Assembly: GCA_036269135.1 (NCBI GenBank)
Contig: DATASQ010000002.1
Coordinates: 1-64,000, forward strand
Origin: Palsa-343 sp036269135
Lineage (GTDB): Bacteria > Acidobacteriota > Terriglobia > Terriglobales > Acidobacteriaceae
Length of the DNA: 64,000 nt
Direction: 5' to 3'
Each line of letters starts with the position of its first letter. Within the stretch, counting starts at the first letter, position 1. Below the pieces are notes generated by a model that saw nothing but the letters and a program-made list of their open reading frames with translations, did not search any database and was not told the origin of the DNA. The translations under genes were made by a program, and so were the position numbers. Shown here one piece after another: positions 25,200 through 35,133 of this stretch.

Positions 25200-26995
25200 A
25201 GCCGCTGGCCTTCAATCGGACGCTCCGCCAGCTGGTAGCCGTCCCCATTCTCCTGCTCCTGATCCTGGCGACCTTCCTCCTCTGGCAAATTCAGGCCGCA
25301 GGGCGCGCTCAGCGCGAACTGGATCACAGCGACCGGATCACGGATCAGCTGCAGGAGCTGCAGAACCACTTTATCGACCAGGAGACCGGTCTTCGCGGAT
25401 TCCAGCTCACCGGCGATCCCGCCATGCTGGCCCCCTGGCGAGCCGCCGCCGGCCCCATCCAGAGCCGGTTTGGCGATTTGCAACAGAGGCTCGCCGGCGA
25501 TCCCGCCCAAACCGCACGATTGACCCGGTTGCGCAGCCAGTACAGCCAGTGGCTGGGCTTTGCCGACGCTGTTGTCCATCAGAATGCCGCCTCGCTCAAC
25601 GCCGCGGGCATGAACCAGCGCGGTAAAGCCTTGATGGACGCGATCCGCGCCACCCTCGGCGCGATGCAGGTACACGAGGCGAACCTCCGCGAGGAGCAGT
25701 ACCGCCACGCACGCTGGCTCCAGCGCCGGGAGCTGCTCTCCCTCCTCTTCTCCTTCCTGATCGTGGGTGCCATTCTGGTGCTCTTTACGCGCCACCATGT
25801 CCGGGCTATTTCCGCCAGCTATCTGCGCCGGATTGCCGAGTTAACCAGGCGCTCCGAGGAGCTCCACGACAGCCAGCAGTGGTTCCAGACCACCCTGGAA
25901 TCCATCGGGGACGCCGTTATCGCCTGCGACATGGATGGCCTGGTGACCTTCATGAACGTTGTCGCCGAAAAGCTGACGGGATGGACCCTGGACGACGCCC
26001 GGGGGAATTCGCTGGAGTCCGTTTTCCGCATCATCCACGAAGAAACCCGCGTGCCCGCCGAAAACCCGGTGTCCAAGGTGCGCCGCCTCCGCAGCGTCAT
26101 AGGGCTGGCGAATCACACAGTCCTGATCGCCCGGGACGGCCATGAATCGGCGATCGACGACAGTGCGGCCCCGATCACGAGCAGCGCCGGCACGATGATC
26201 GGCGTGGTCCTGGTCTTCCGCGACGTCACTGAAGAACGGCACATGCAGTCCGCCCTGGTCGCATCGGAAAAGCTGGCCGTGGCCGGGCGCCTCGCCGCCA
26301 GCATCGCCCATGAGATTCACAATCCGCTGGATTCGGTCGCCAATCTTCACTACCTGCTCGAACAGGAAACCGATCCCGCCCAGCGCGCCGAGTATCTGCG
26401 CCTCGCCCAGCAGGAGCTGGGGCGCACCATGCAGATCAGCCGCACCATGCTCAGCCTCTACCGCGAGCCCAAAGCGCCCATCCGGATCCGGTTGCGGGAG
26501 CTGATCGATGGCGTGCTTCTGCTCCTCGACCGTCGCCTGCAGCATCAGGGGATTCGCGTGGAAACGGACATTACCGACTCTCTCACCGTCGAAGGCTTCC
26601 CCGCCGAGTTGCGTCAGGTTCTTACCAATCTGGTCGTGAATGCCATGGACGCTTCCGGGCCGAAGGGACGGATTCGCATCCGGGTGCAGCCCGCTGAGGC
26701 CGCGGAGCTCCGCGGCGCAGGCGCCCTCATCGAGATTGCCGACAGCGGCCCCGGTATTTCGCCTGAAGCGGTCTCCCGGCTCTTTCAGCCCTTCGTCACC
26801 ACCAAGGGCGCGAACGGCACCGGCCTGGGGCTCTGGGTCAGCATGGGCATCGTGCAGAAGCACGGAGGCTCCATTCACATCCGGCAGAGCGACGACCCGG
26901 AGCTTCCCGGCGCCTGCGTCCGCGTCTTCCTGCCCACACGCACGTTCGCCGGCGAGACCGGCCTGTCTGCCGCCGAGCCGGTGGCTCAGCCGTAG
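25196..26995 (+). CDS. CHASE3-PAS hybrid-type sensor histidine kinase
   Basis: 599 residues. The first membrane helix is at about residues 15-33. A periplasmic CHASE3 domain is marked by FIDQETGLRGFQLTGDPAML, the second helix is at about 178-198, and a PAS domain (TTLESIGDAVIACDMDGLVTF, about 225-350) follows. HisKA has AASIAHEIHNPLDSVANLHY. HATPase_c has NLVVNAMDASG, DSGPGIS and GTGLGLWVSMGIVQKHGG. It is translationally coupled to the receiver protein before it and converges with the Crp/Fnr gene, overlapping it by 10 bp at their 3' ends. Confidence 0.92.
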   Translation: MKPLAFNRTLRQLVAVPILLLLILATFLLWQIQAAGRAQRELDHSDRITDQLQELQNHFIDQETGLRGFQLTGDPAMLAPWRAAAGPIQSRFGDLQQRLAGDPAQTARLTRLRSQYSQWLGFADAVVHQNAASLNAAGMNQRGKALMDAIRATLGAMQVHEANLREEQYRHARWLQRRELLSLLFSFLIVGAILVLFTRHHVRAISASYLRRIAELTRRSEELHDSQQWFQTTLESIGDAVIACDMDGLVTFMNVVAEKLTGWTLDDARGNSLESVFRIIHEETRVPAENPVSKVRRLRSVIGLANHTVLIARDGHESAIDDSAAPITSSAGTMIGVVLVFRDVTEERHMQSALVASEKLAVAGRLAASIAHEIHNPLDSVANLHYLLEQETDPAQRAEYLRLAQQELGRTMQISRTMLSLYREPKAPIRIRLRELIDGVLLLLDRRLQHQGIRVETDITDSLTVEGFPAELRQVLTNLVVNAMDASGPKGRIRIRVQPAEAAELRGAGALIEIADSGPGISPEAVSRLFQPFVTTKGANGTGLGLWVSMGIVQKHGGSIHIRQSDDPELPGACVRVFLPTRTFAGETGLSAAEPVAQP

Positions 26996-27687
26996 AAGTT
27001 CTGGAAGAGATTGCGCACCGTGCCGTAGCACTCGCAGGCGGCGCCCTTGAGTCGCGCGTGATCGAGAATCTGAATCTGCCCACGCCGGTACGAGATCAGT
27101 TTGCGTCGCCGCAAAGCTCCGGCGGCCAGCGTCACCGTGGTGCGCCTCGACCCCAGGATGTCCGCCAGGAAGCCCTGGCTGAGCGAAAGCTGGTTGGTCC
27201 CGGTCAGGTCGTGCGCGGTGAGCAGCCACCGGGCCAGCCGCTGCTCCGCATCGTGCAGGCGATTGCAGGCGGCTATCTGCGAGAGGATCAGGCTGCGCCG
27301 ATGCGCGCAGCGCAGCACCAGATCGCGGAACGCCTCCGAGCGCTGAAACTCCCGCTGCAACTCGGGAAACGAAATGCGCCAGGCCTTGATCTCCATCTGA
27401 GCGACGCAGCGCGCGGGTCCCCGGGCCATACCGCCCAGCAGGTGATAGCACGGCAGCACACCATCGCTTCCCCACAGCCCGATCTCGGCGCTGCGGCCGT
27501 CGGACATCGAGACCATGGTGGAAGCAATCCCGGAACCGATGAACCAGGCGTAGCGAGGAATCTGGTCTGCCTCATAGAGAACGGTACCTGGAGGAACAAC
27601 AATTTCCTCGAGCCGGGAATAGATTGACGAGCGATAAGGCTGAGGTAAGGCCTCCAGAAGAAGATTGTCGAGTGGTCGTTGGCCCAT
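26986..27687 (-). CDS. Crp/Fnr-family transcriptional regulator
   Basis: 233 residues. A cyclic-nucleotide-binding-like beta barrel (VPPGTVLYEADQIPRYAWFIGSG, about residues 30-140) and a dimer helix are followed by a winged helix-turn-helix (LSQGFLADILGSRRTTVTLAAGALRRRKLI). The cAMP-contacting Arg-Ser of true Crp is not evident, and there is no FNR cysteine set at the N-terminus, so the effector is unknown. ATG 27687 follows a GGGAG box; a longer frame adds 25 residues of poor quality. The cognate site could be a palindrome such as 10735-10750, which is speculative. Confidence 0.9.
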   Translation of the reverse strand: MGQRPLDNLLLEALPQPYRSSIYSRLEEIVVPPGTVLYEADQIPRYAWFIGSGIASTMVSMSDGRSAEIGLWGSDGVLPCYHLLGGMARGPARCVAQMEIKAWRISFPELQREFQRSEAFRDLVLRCAHRRSLILSQIAACNRLHDAEQRLARWLLTAHDLTGTNQLSLSQGFLADILGSRRTTVTLAAGALRRRKLISYRRGQIQILDHARLKGAACECYGTVRNLFQNFYG

Positions 27688-28157
27688 GATCTCCCTGCCC
27701 CCCGAGCGCGAGACCAGGCGCTGATCGCCTCGAGGCAGTCTCTGCCGTCGAAAGAAAAACATCGGGGACTAATTTGCGGATTATATGAACTTGTGCCGAA
27801 TTTTTATGTTCGCTATCAGACACATAGGTTCGGTATTAGACCGATCCGTGTATCTTTATCCGGCCGTCGCATCGCACGTATGCCTGCCACTTTTTTGACG
27901 CATTTGGAAGGCCGATGCCCGTTCTCCTGCCGCAAAGGGGACGTTTGCGCCGCGCCTGGCGGCATATGGCGTCGAAACCGGGAATGGTTGGCGAGGAGGG
28001 ATGCGTTCCCCTCCGGTGGATCTTGGCGCGGCTCGCCCCAGCCCCCGCCGCGGCGGCGGATCTATGGACCCGGCGGGCCGGATTCTTCCCGTTGACTGGG
28101 GAATTTTTCCCCGACAACGGCGTGAATAGATTCGCGCCCGAGGCAACTCCTCAGCCC
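27688..28157. other. 470-bp intergenic region upstream of the Crp/Fnr gene
   Basis: No gene is supported. The first 170 bp are clearly AT-richer than the surroundings and contain a small inverted repeat TCGGT-ATTAG-ACCGA (27830-27844), suggesting promoter and control sites for the Crp/Fnr gene. The remainder (27900-28157) is GC-rich without a recognised element. Confidence 0.45.
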
Positions 28158-29096
28158 TTAATGGGCGTGGCCGTGCGCATGAGAGTGCTCGTGGGGCTCT
28201 TCCACGGCCATCGGGCAGCCGTGCGCTACCTCGCAGATCACGTGCTCGAACTGCAGCGTCGTGTGATGGATCCGAAACCGGTCCCGCAGCACCAGATTGA
28301 TGTCCGCCAGAATCCGCGTGCTCTCCGACGGCGGAATATCCGCAATGGTGACATGGCACGAGAGAGCGTGCGTGTTGGACCCCAGGCTCCAGACGTGCAG
28401 ATCGTGCACGTCTTCCACGCCTCCGATCGCCATCATCGTGGTGTGGATGTCCACCAGAGAGACGCCGCGCGGCGCTCCTTCCAGCAGGATATTCAGGGTT
28501 TCGCGCACGATGGCGAACGAAGACCACAAGATCAGCGCCGCAATGCCGAGCGACAGCGCCGGATCCACCCAGCTCCGCCCCGTGAACAGAATCACCGCGC
28601 CCCCCACGATCACCGCCGCCGTCGAAAGCGTGTCGCCCAGCATATGGATGAATACGCTGCGGATGTTGACATCATGGCTCACCCGCCACAGCAGCGCGGC
28701 GATGATGCCGTTCATCAGCACGCCCACCGCCGCCACGTACATCATCAGTCGCGGCTGAACCTGCGCCCCGCTGCCGAAGCGGTGGATCGCTTCGAAAACA
28801 ATCCAGCCGGAGATGACGATCAGCGCAATCGCGTTGAGAAACGCCGCCAGAACGCCGGCGCGCTGGTAGCCGTAGGTCTTGCGGTCGGTGGCCGGCCGCG
28901 TCTGGAACCAGACCGCCACAAACGATAAAACCAGCGCCAGCGCGTCGGATGCATTGTGGCCGGCTTCGGAAACCAGGGCCAGCGAGTGCGCCCGCAGCCC
29001 GGCGACCAGCGTCAGCAGCACGTACCCAATCGTGGCGATCAGGGAAATGCGCAGCACCTTCTGCATGGCTCGGGTGTTGGCGCCGTGAACGTGCAT
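28158..29096 (-). CDS. Cation diffusion facilitator (CzcD/ZitB-like) metal exporter
   Basis: 312 residues with six membrane helices. The metal-site residues are visible as SEAGHNASD in helix 2 and FIHMLGD in helix 5, so the HxxxD pairs of zinc-type CDF proteins are intact. A cytoplasmic C-terminal domain (VEDVHDLHVWSLGSNTHALSCHV) is followed by a histidine-rich tail (EEPHEHSHAHGHAH) that may bind metal. It probably exports Zn2+, Co2+ or Cd2+ in exchange for protons. An upstream single-helix protein gene ends 11 bp before its start, so the two probably form an operon. Confidence 0.93.
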   Translation of the reverse strand: MHVHGANTRAMQKVLRISLIATIGYVLLTLVAGLRAHSLALVSEAGHNASDALALVLSFVAVWFQTRPATDRKTYGYQRAGVLAAFLNAIALIVISGWIVFEAIHRFGSGAQVQPRLMMYVAAVGVLMNGIIAALLWRVSHDVNIRSVFIHMLGDTLSTAAVIVGGAVILFTGRSWVDPALSLGIAALILWSSFAIVRETLNILLEGAPRGVSLVDIHTTMMAIGGVEDVHDLHVWSLGSNTHALSCHVTIADIPPSESTRILADINLVLRDRFRIHHTTLQFEHVICEVAHGCPMAVEEPHEHSHAHGHAH

Positions 29097-29107
29097 ACCT
29101 GCTCAGT

Positions 29108-29611
29108 TTAGATGGTATGCCCGGGCGGCTGCGTCGGCGCCGCGCTGCGGGATCGGTTTCCCATCGCGGGCCGCGTGGGAACCGACTGCGCCGTATTGCG
29201 CAGCCCGCTCCAGTTTTCCGCCACCACAATGCTGTTCTCGGGCCGATGGATATCGTAGCGCACCGAGCAGGGGAAACCCAGCCGCAGTTCTGCCGGATTC
29301 ACCAGATCGCGCAGCGCGGACACGTCCTGCGAGGACTCGTAGGCCACCCCTCCAATTTCATACTTGTAAAGAATGAAATGGATCCCGGCAGGCTGCCCCT
29401 CCGCCGGAGGCGCCTCGAATTCCGATATATCCAGGATGGTCCCGTCGATGATGCGTCCCGACCGCACCAGCTCCGCGCGCCGCTCCCGTTCCATCTCCTC
29501 CGCAGTCGGGCGCCGCCGCAGAACCAGATAGGTCACCGCGCCCCCGACACAAACAGCCACTGCCGCAACTGTCCCGATCACGTGGGGATCGCGCAGCGAA
29601 AGGGGAAACAT
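29108..29611 (-). CDS. Single-pass membrane protein, DUF3592-like
   Basis: 167 residues. One N-terminal helix (VIGTVAAVAVCVGGAVTYLVL) is followed by a soluble domain with GRIIDGTILDISEFE and HFILYKYEIGGVAYESSQDVS, which resembles DUF3592-type beta domains, and a basic, disordered tail. No catalytic residues are recognised. The gene precedes the CDF exporter with an 11-bp gap and diverges from hslV. Confidence 0.65.
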   Translation of the reverse strand: MFPLSLRDPHVIGTVAAVAVCVGGAVTYLVLRRRPTAEEMERERRAELVRSGRIIDGTILDISEFEAPPAEGQPAGIHFILYKYEIGGVAYESSQDVSALRDLVNPAELRLGFPCSVRYDIHRPENSIVVAENWSGLRNTAQSVPTRPAMGNRSRSAAPTQPPGHTI

Positions 29612-29730
29612 CCCGGAACTCCGAACAGGAAAGGATGAGGTGCTGATTAAGTGCAGGATAGCTCAGAATGCCGCAATTGGCGGCCCTCCATCGCGGTATT
29701 GCGCAGCCGGGAAGTTACTGATAGCTGCGC

Positions 29731-29736
29731 TATACT
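29731..29736 (+). promoter_or_regulatory. hslV: Possible -10 element of hslVU
   Basis: TATACT is a near-consensus -10 hexamer 10 bp before the only usable hslV start (29747). If it is used, the transcript would start within about 5 nt of the ATG, which fits the absence of a Shine-Dalgarno box. I see no good -35 at the right spacing. Confidence 0.35.
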
Positions 29737-29746
29737 CAAAAAAGAC

Positions 29747-30370
29747 ATGGCGAATCGCAGGGTTGCAGAAACGGCCGCTTCGGGCGGTCGTTTTTCCGTC
29801 AGAACACAATCTTCCCGCCAAACCGGCAACGGTCCGCGGATCCGCTCCACCACCGTCATCTGCGTTCGGCGCGGCAGCAGCGTGGTCATGGCCGCCGACG
29901 GACAGGTGACCATGGGCGAGGCCGTCTTCAAACACAACGCGCGGAAAATCCGCCGTCTCTACCAGGAAAAGATCCTTGCCGGCTTCGCGGGTTCCACCGC
30001 GGATGCCTTCTCCCTCTTCAGCCGCTTCGAGAACAAGCTGGAACAGTACGCGGGCAATCTGGGGCGGGCCGCCGTCGAACTGGCCAAGGACTGGCGCACC
30101 GACAAAATGCTGCGCAGCCTCGAGGCCCTGCTGGTCGTCGCCGACCTCAGCCAGACCTTCCTCATCAGCGGCTCCGGCGACGTCATCGAGCCGGATGAGG
30201 GCATCGCCGCCATCGGCAGCGGCGGCTCGTACGCCCTGGCCGCGGCGCGGGCGCTCATGGAAAACACCGAGCTCTCCGCTCACGATGTCGCCGAAAAGGC
30301 CCTGCGCATCGCCGGGCAAATCTGCATTTACACCAACGACAAGATCACCATCGAAGAACTGCACGCATAA
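29747..30370 (+). CDS. hslV: ATP-dependent protease subunit HslV
   Basis: 207 residues; the body matches HslV. STTVICVRRGSSVVMAADGQ corresponds to the mature N-terminus, with KILAGFAGSTADAFSLFSRFE, AVELAKDWRTDKMLRSLEAL, AIGSGGSYALAAARALMEN and ICIYTNDKITIEEL following. The catalytic Thr is normally residue 1 after Met removal. Here it is residue 35 of the frame, and no ATG, GTG or TTG lies between 29750 and that codon, so a 34-residue leader must be removed or translation starts unusually. hslU follows 9 bp downstream. HslVU degrades unfolded and regulatory proteins in the cytosol. Confidence 0.93.
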   Translation: MANRRVAETAASGGRFSVRTQSSRQTGNGPRIRSTTVICVRRGSSVVMAADGQVTMGEAVFKHNARKIRRLYQEKILAGFAGSTADAFSLFSRFENKLEQYAGNLGRAAVELAKDWRTDKMLRSLEALLVVADLSQTFLISGSGDVIEPDEGIAAIGSGGSYALAAARALMENTELSAHDVAEKALRIAGQICIYTNDKITIEELHA

Positions 30371-30379
30371 AGGCGAATC

Positions 30380-31945
<1,566 letters not shown>

Positions 31946-31947
31946 CG

Positions 31948-33018
31948 ATGCCCACGACCGTTCGCTCGTTCTGCAAGATCAATCTGGGCCTGGCCATCGG
32001 CCGGCCCCGGGCGGACGCCTTCCACCCGTTAGCCACCGGCTACCAGACGCTCGCCGCGCACGACCTTGTCACCGTCGAGGCGCAACCGGCCGCGGCCACG
32101 TCCATCCACATCACCAGCAATCACGAAGGCGTCCCCACCGGCGCGACGAATACCGTCTGGAAGATGCTCGAGCGGGCCCTGCCTGCTCTGAAGACCACCG
32201 CCGCCGTTCACGTTCATATCGACAAACGCCTGCCCGTCCAGGGCGGCATCGGCGCCGGCTCGGCGAATGCCGTTGCCGCGCTGCTTGGCCTCGAGCGCGA
32301 GCTGGCGACCCATGGCATCGCCCCTCTGCCCGGCCCCGACCAGCTCCGCATCGCCGCCGAAGTCGGCTCCGATGTGCCCCTGTTTCTCATCGGCGGAGCC
32401 ATCCTGGGCACCGGTCGTGGCGAGCAGGTCTCCGAACTGGCGGATCTGCCGGTTCTCCCGTGCGTGCTGGCCCTGCCCGCAATCGGCGTCTCCACCCCGC
32501 AGGCCTACCGCGACTGGGACGCTCTGCACCCGGCCCCGGAATCTGCCCCAACCGCCCGATCTGCATTGACCCTCCCGCCGGGCTCCGATAAACTAGGGAC
32601 GTTGAGTCGAGCTCTCGCCTCGGCGCTTGCGCCGAGGCCTCCGGAGGAGCAATCCACCGGGCAAGGCACGCACTCCTCCGGTGTCTCCGCATTACGCGAA
32701 GGCCTGGCCGGGAAGTCCGGAGAGAATCCGCTTCTTGCGCTTGTCCGAACCGGGATCGAAAACGACTTCGAAGAGGTCGTCTTCCGCCAGTATCCCTCTC
32801 TCGGAACAATCAAGCGCATTCTTGCGGGCTCCGGTAACCCTGAGGAGGCAGCCTTGTATGCGGCGCTCTCCGGCTCGGGCTCGGCCCTTTTCGGGCTGTA
32901 CGGCTCCGATGCCGCGGCTGCCGCTGCGGAGCGAAGGCTCAGCGAGGCCGGCATTCGATCGTTGCGGACCAGGACCTTGCCGCGCGACGAGTACTGGCAG
33001 ACGATGTTTGAGCCGTAG
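31948..33018 (+). CDS. ispE: 4-diphosphocytidyl-2-C-methyl-D-erythritol kinase IspE
   Basis: 356 residues against a usual 280-310. GHMP kinase motifs are visible: FCKINLGLAIG at the start, the phosphate loop PVQGGIGAGSANAVAALLGL near residue 95, and ALSGSGSALFGLYGS near 310. It phosphorylates CDP-methylerythritol in the MEP isoprenoid pathway. The surplus lies at about residues 195-255, a Pro/Ala/Ser-rich stretch whose DNA forms two adjacent hairpins (32617-32681). The frame is intact through it, so the enzyme is probably active with an enlarged surface loop. It follows hslU closely. Confidence 0.93.
   Translation: MPTTVRSFCKINLGLAIGRPRADAFHPLATGYQTLAAHDLVTVEAQPAAATSIHITSNHEGVPTGATNTVWKMLERALPALKTTAAVHVHIDKRLPVQGGIGAGSANAVAALLGLERELATHGIAPLPGPDQLRIAAEVGSDVPLFLIGGAILGTGRGEQVSELADLPVLPCVLALPAIGVSTPQAYRDWDALHPAPESAPTARSALTLPPGSDKLGTLSRALASALAPRPPEEQSTGQGTHSSGVSALREGLAGKSGENPLLALVRTGIENDFEEVVFRQYPSLGTIKRILAGSGNPEEAALYAALSGSGSALFGLYGSDAAAAAAERRLSEAGIRSLRTRTLPRDEYWQTMFEP
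32617..32681. repeat. Two adjacent perfect hairpins inside ispE
   Basis: GCCTCGGCGC-TT-GCGCCGAGGC (32617-32638) is followed two bases later by CCGGAGGAG (32641-32649), which pairs with CTCCTCCGG (32673-32681) around a 23-nt loop. The two structures lie in the length-variable loop of ispE and could be a REP-like insertion that kept the reading frame, or an RNA structure affecting translation or mRNA stability. Confidence 0.55.
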
Positions 33019-33078
33019 GACGCTGGGTTTTTGGGTGCAGTTCCAGTTGCAGGATCGATCAACAGGAGTTTTACCTAC

Positions 33079-33152
33079 TGGGCGATCGACTAATGGTAGG
33101 TCAAGTGCCTTTGGAGCACTTTGTCCAGGTTCGAATCCTGGTCGCCCAGCCA
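33079..33152 (+). tRNA. tRNA-Gln (anticodon TTG)
   Basis: A 74-nt cloverleaf with acceptor TGGGCGA/TCGCCCA, discriminator G and encoded CCA. The anticodon arm is AGTGC-CTTTGGA-GCACT, giving TTG (codon CAA), and the T arm is CCAGG-TTCGAAT-CCTGG. The weak U1-A72 pair and discriminator G are glutamine identity elements. It lies between ispE and prs. Confidence 0.95.
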
Positions 33153-33213
33153 GAGTTTAGAAGTCGGGCCACGTACGAAAGCAGGATGCCACGCAAACCA
33201 GCTGGAGGATCTT

Positions 33214-34272
33214 GTGAAAACGGACACGATTGAGACGGTAGGAGTCGCGGGCGCAACCGCCCCGGCTCAGGCAGACGGGAGCAAGACCAAACCGCAGGCG
33301 CGGCGCTCGCGCGTATCGAATGAAGACAGACGCTTCAAAATCTTTTCCGGCACCGCCAATCGGGAACTCGCCGAGGACATCTGCCGGCACATCGGCGTCA
33401 CCCTTGGTGAGACGCGCATGCAGCGCTTCGCCGACGGAGAGGTTTATTTCCAGCTCCTCGAGAACGTCCGCGGCGCCGACGTCTTCGTCGTTCAGCCCAC
33501 CTGCTACCCGGTCGACCAGCACCTGGTGGAGCTCCTGATCATGGTCGACGCCCTCAAGCGCGCTTCCGCCGGCCGCATCACGGTGTGCGTACCGTATTAC
33601 GGCTACGCGCGCCAGGACCGCAAAGATCGCCCGCGTGTTGCCATCTCCTCCAAGCTCGTTGCCGATCTCATGACCACCGCCGGCGCCCATCGCGCCCTCT
33701 TTATGGACCTGCACGCCGCGCAGATTCAGGGCTTCTTCAACATCCCGGTCGACCATGTCTTCGCCAGCCCGGTCATGATCAGTTACTTCAACAGTCTCAA
33801 TCTTCCCGATCTGACCGTCGTCTCGCCCGATGCCGGTGGTGTGGAGCGCGCCCGCCATTTCGCCACAAAAATGGGCGTTCCCCTCGCCATCGTCGACAAG
33901 CGGCGCACCGACATCAACGTCACGGAAGTGATGCACGTCATCGGCGATGTTCGCGGGCGGACCTGCCTCATCGTCGACGACATTATCGATACCGCCGGCA
34001 CTCTGGTGAAAACCGTGGACGCCCTGCTCGAACAGGGCGCTTCGGGCGTCTATGCCGCCGCCTCTCACTCTGTGCTTTCCGGTGAAGCGGTCCAGCGCAT
34101 TGCCAGCTCCCGGCTGGAGCAGGTCATCGTTACGGATTCCATCCCGCTCCGCCCCGAGGCCCAGGCGCTGCTGGACTCGGGAAAGATCAAAGTGCTCTCG
34201 GTCGCCGGGCTGCTCGGCGCCGCGATCCTCAACATTCACATGGAGACCAGCGTCAGCTCGCTGTTCAGTTAA
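33214..34272 (+). CDS. prs: Ribose-phosphate pyrophosphokinase
   Basis: 352 residues from GTG 33214, which follows an AGGAGGATC box; this start adds about 35 polar residues before the conserved FKIFSGTANRELAEDICRHIG. Key motifs are PYYGYARQDRKDRPR, DLHAAQIQGFFNIPVDH and the PRPP-binding loop CLIVDDIIDTAGT. It makes PRPP from ribose 5-phosphate and ATP for nucleotide, His and Trp synthesis. The N-terminal extension is unusual in length but has no motif. rplY follows after about 150 bp. Confidence 0.96.
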   Translation: MKTDTIETVGVAGATAPAQADGSKTKPQARRSRVSNEDRRFKIFSGTANRELAEDICRHIGVTLGETRMQRFADGEVYFQLLENVRGADVFVVQPTCYPVDQHLVELLIMVDALKRASAGRITVCVPYYGYARQDRKDRPRVAISSKLVADLMTTAGAHRALFMDLHAAQIQGFFNIPVDHVFASPVMISYFNSLNLPDLTVVSPDAGGVERARHFATKMGVPLAIVDKRRTDINVTEVMHVIGDVRGRTCLIVDDIIDTAGTLVKTVDALLEQGASGVYAAASHSVLSGEAVQRIASSRLEQVIVTDSIPLRPEAQALLDSGKIKVLSVAGLLGAAILNIHMETSVSSLFS

Positions 34273-34425
34273 CCGCGGCTTTTCGCTGCCGGCTTCGACC
34301 GGCGGTCAGGTTGCACAACAACAATTGGCGGCTCGCCCCAAAAGGAGCCGTACAGAAGGGAGCGGGACTAAAAGCTGATAGCGAACGGCTAAAAGCTGCT
34401 CTCCCGTGCCCGAAGGAAAAGGACA
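34273..34425. repeat. Spacer prs-rplY with duplicated CTAAAAGCTG
   Basis: CTAAAAGCTG occurs twice, at about 34367 and 34389, around TAGCGAACGG. The spacer is otherwise unremarkable; it probably carries the rplY leader or promoter. Confidence 0.4.
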
Positions 34426-35133
34426 ATGATTACTCAGGAAACCGTCAGTGCCGTGCCCCGCGAGGGCAAGTTCAACAAGAATGCCGCCCGCCGCGTCCGC
34501 GCCAAAGGCAAAGTGCCCGCCGTGGTCTACGGTGCGGCCCAGCCCGCGGTCGCCGTCGAGGTCGATCCGAAACAGATCCAGAAGATCCTGCACTCGGCCG
34601 CCGGACATAACTCGATCTTCGATCTGGCAGTTGCGGGATCGACGGCGAAAGTCATGATCGTGGACTGGCAGTATGAGCCGATCAAAGGCAATCTGATCCA
34701 TATCGACTTCAAGCGGATCGCGCTCGACAAAGCGATCCGGGTCGAAGTGCCGATTCAGCTGACCGGCGTTGCCATTGGCGTGAAGACGCAGGGCGGCATC
34801 ATGGACCAGATGTTGCGCGAGGTCGAAATCGAGTGCCTCCCGGGCGACATTCCGGAGAGCATTAGCGTCGACGTGGCGAATCTCACCTTCGGCATGGTGT
34901 TGCGTGTCTCCGATCTGCCCCACTCGGACAGCCTTCGTTTTCTGACCCCCGAGGAAACACCGGTAGCGCACGTGGTTTCCATCAAGGAAGAGGTGGTTGC
35001 GGCGCCCGAGGCCGAAGCGGCGGCTGCGGCAGCGGGTCCTTCCGAGCCGGAGGTTGCGAAGAAGGGCAAGCAGGACACGGCGGAAGGTGCGGCAGCGGCC
35101 GCGCCGGCCGCGGAGAAAGGCGGCAAGAAGTAA
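34426..35133 (+). CDS. rplY: 50S ribosomal protein L25 (Ctc-type)
   Basis: 235 residues. The N-terminal L25 domain binds 5S rRNA (EGKFNKNAARRVRAKGKVPAVVYG, about residues 10-95). The TL5/Ctc C-terminal beta domain follows (VEVPIQLTGVAIGVKTQGG; LREVEIECLPGDIPESISVDV). A low-complexity tail rich in Ala, Glu and Lys covers the last 45 residues. The start has an AAGGAAAAGGA box. pth starts directly at the base after its stop, as is common for rplY-pth pairs. Confidence 0.96.
   Translation: MITQETVSAVPREGKFNKNAARRVRAKGKVPAVVYGAAQPAVAVEVDPKQIQKILHSAAGHNSIFDLAVAGSTAKVMIVDWQYEPIKGNLIHIDFKRIALDKAIRVEVPIQLTGVAIGVKTQGGIMDQMLREVEIECLPGDIPESISVDVANLTFGMVLRVSDLPHSDSLRFLTPEETPVAHVVSIKEEVVAAPEAEAAAAAAGPSEPEVAKKGKQDTAEGAAAAAPAAEKGGKK

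Noticed and set aside
27679..28095. A 138-codon plus-strand frame upstream of the cation exporter
   Set aside because: Overlaps the Crp/Fnr start region, lacks a ribosome-binding site and has unnatural Arg/Pro/Cys composition.
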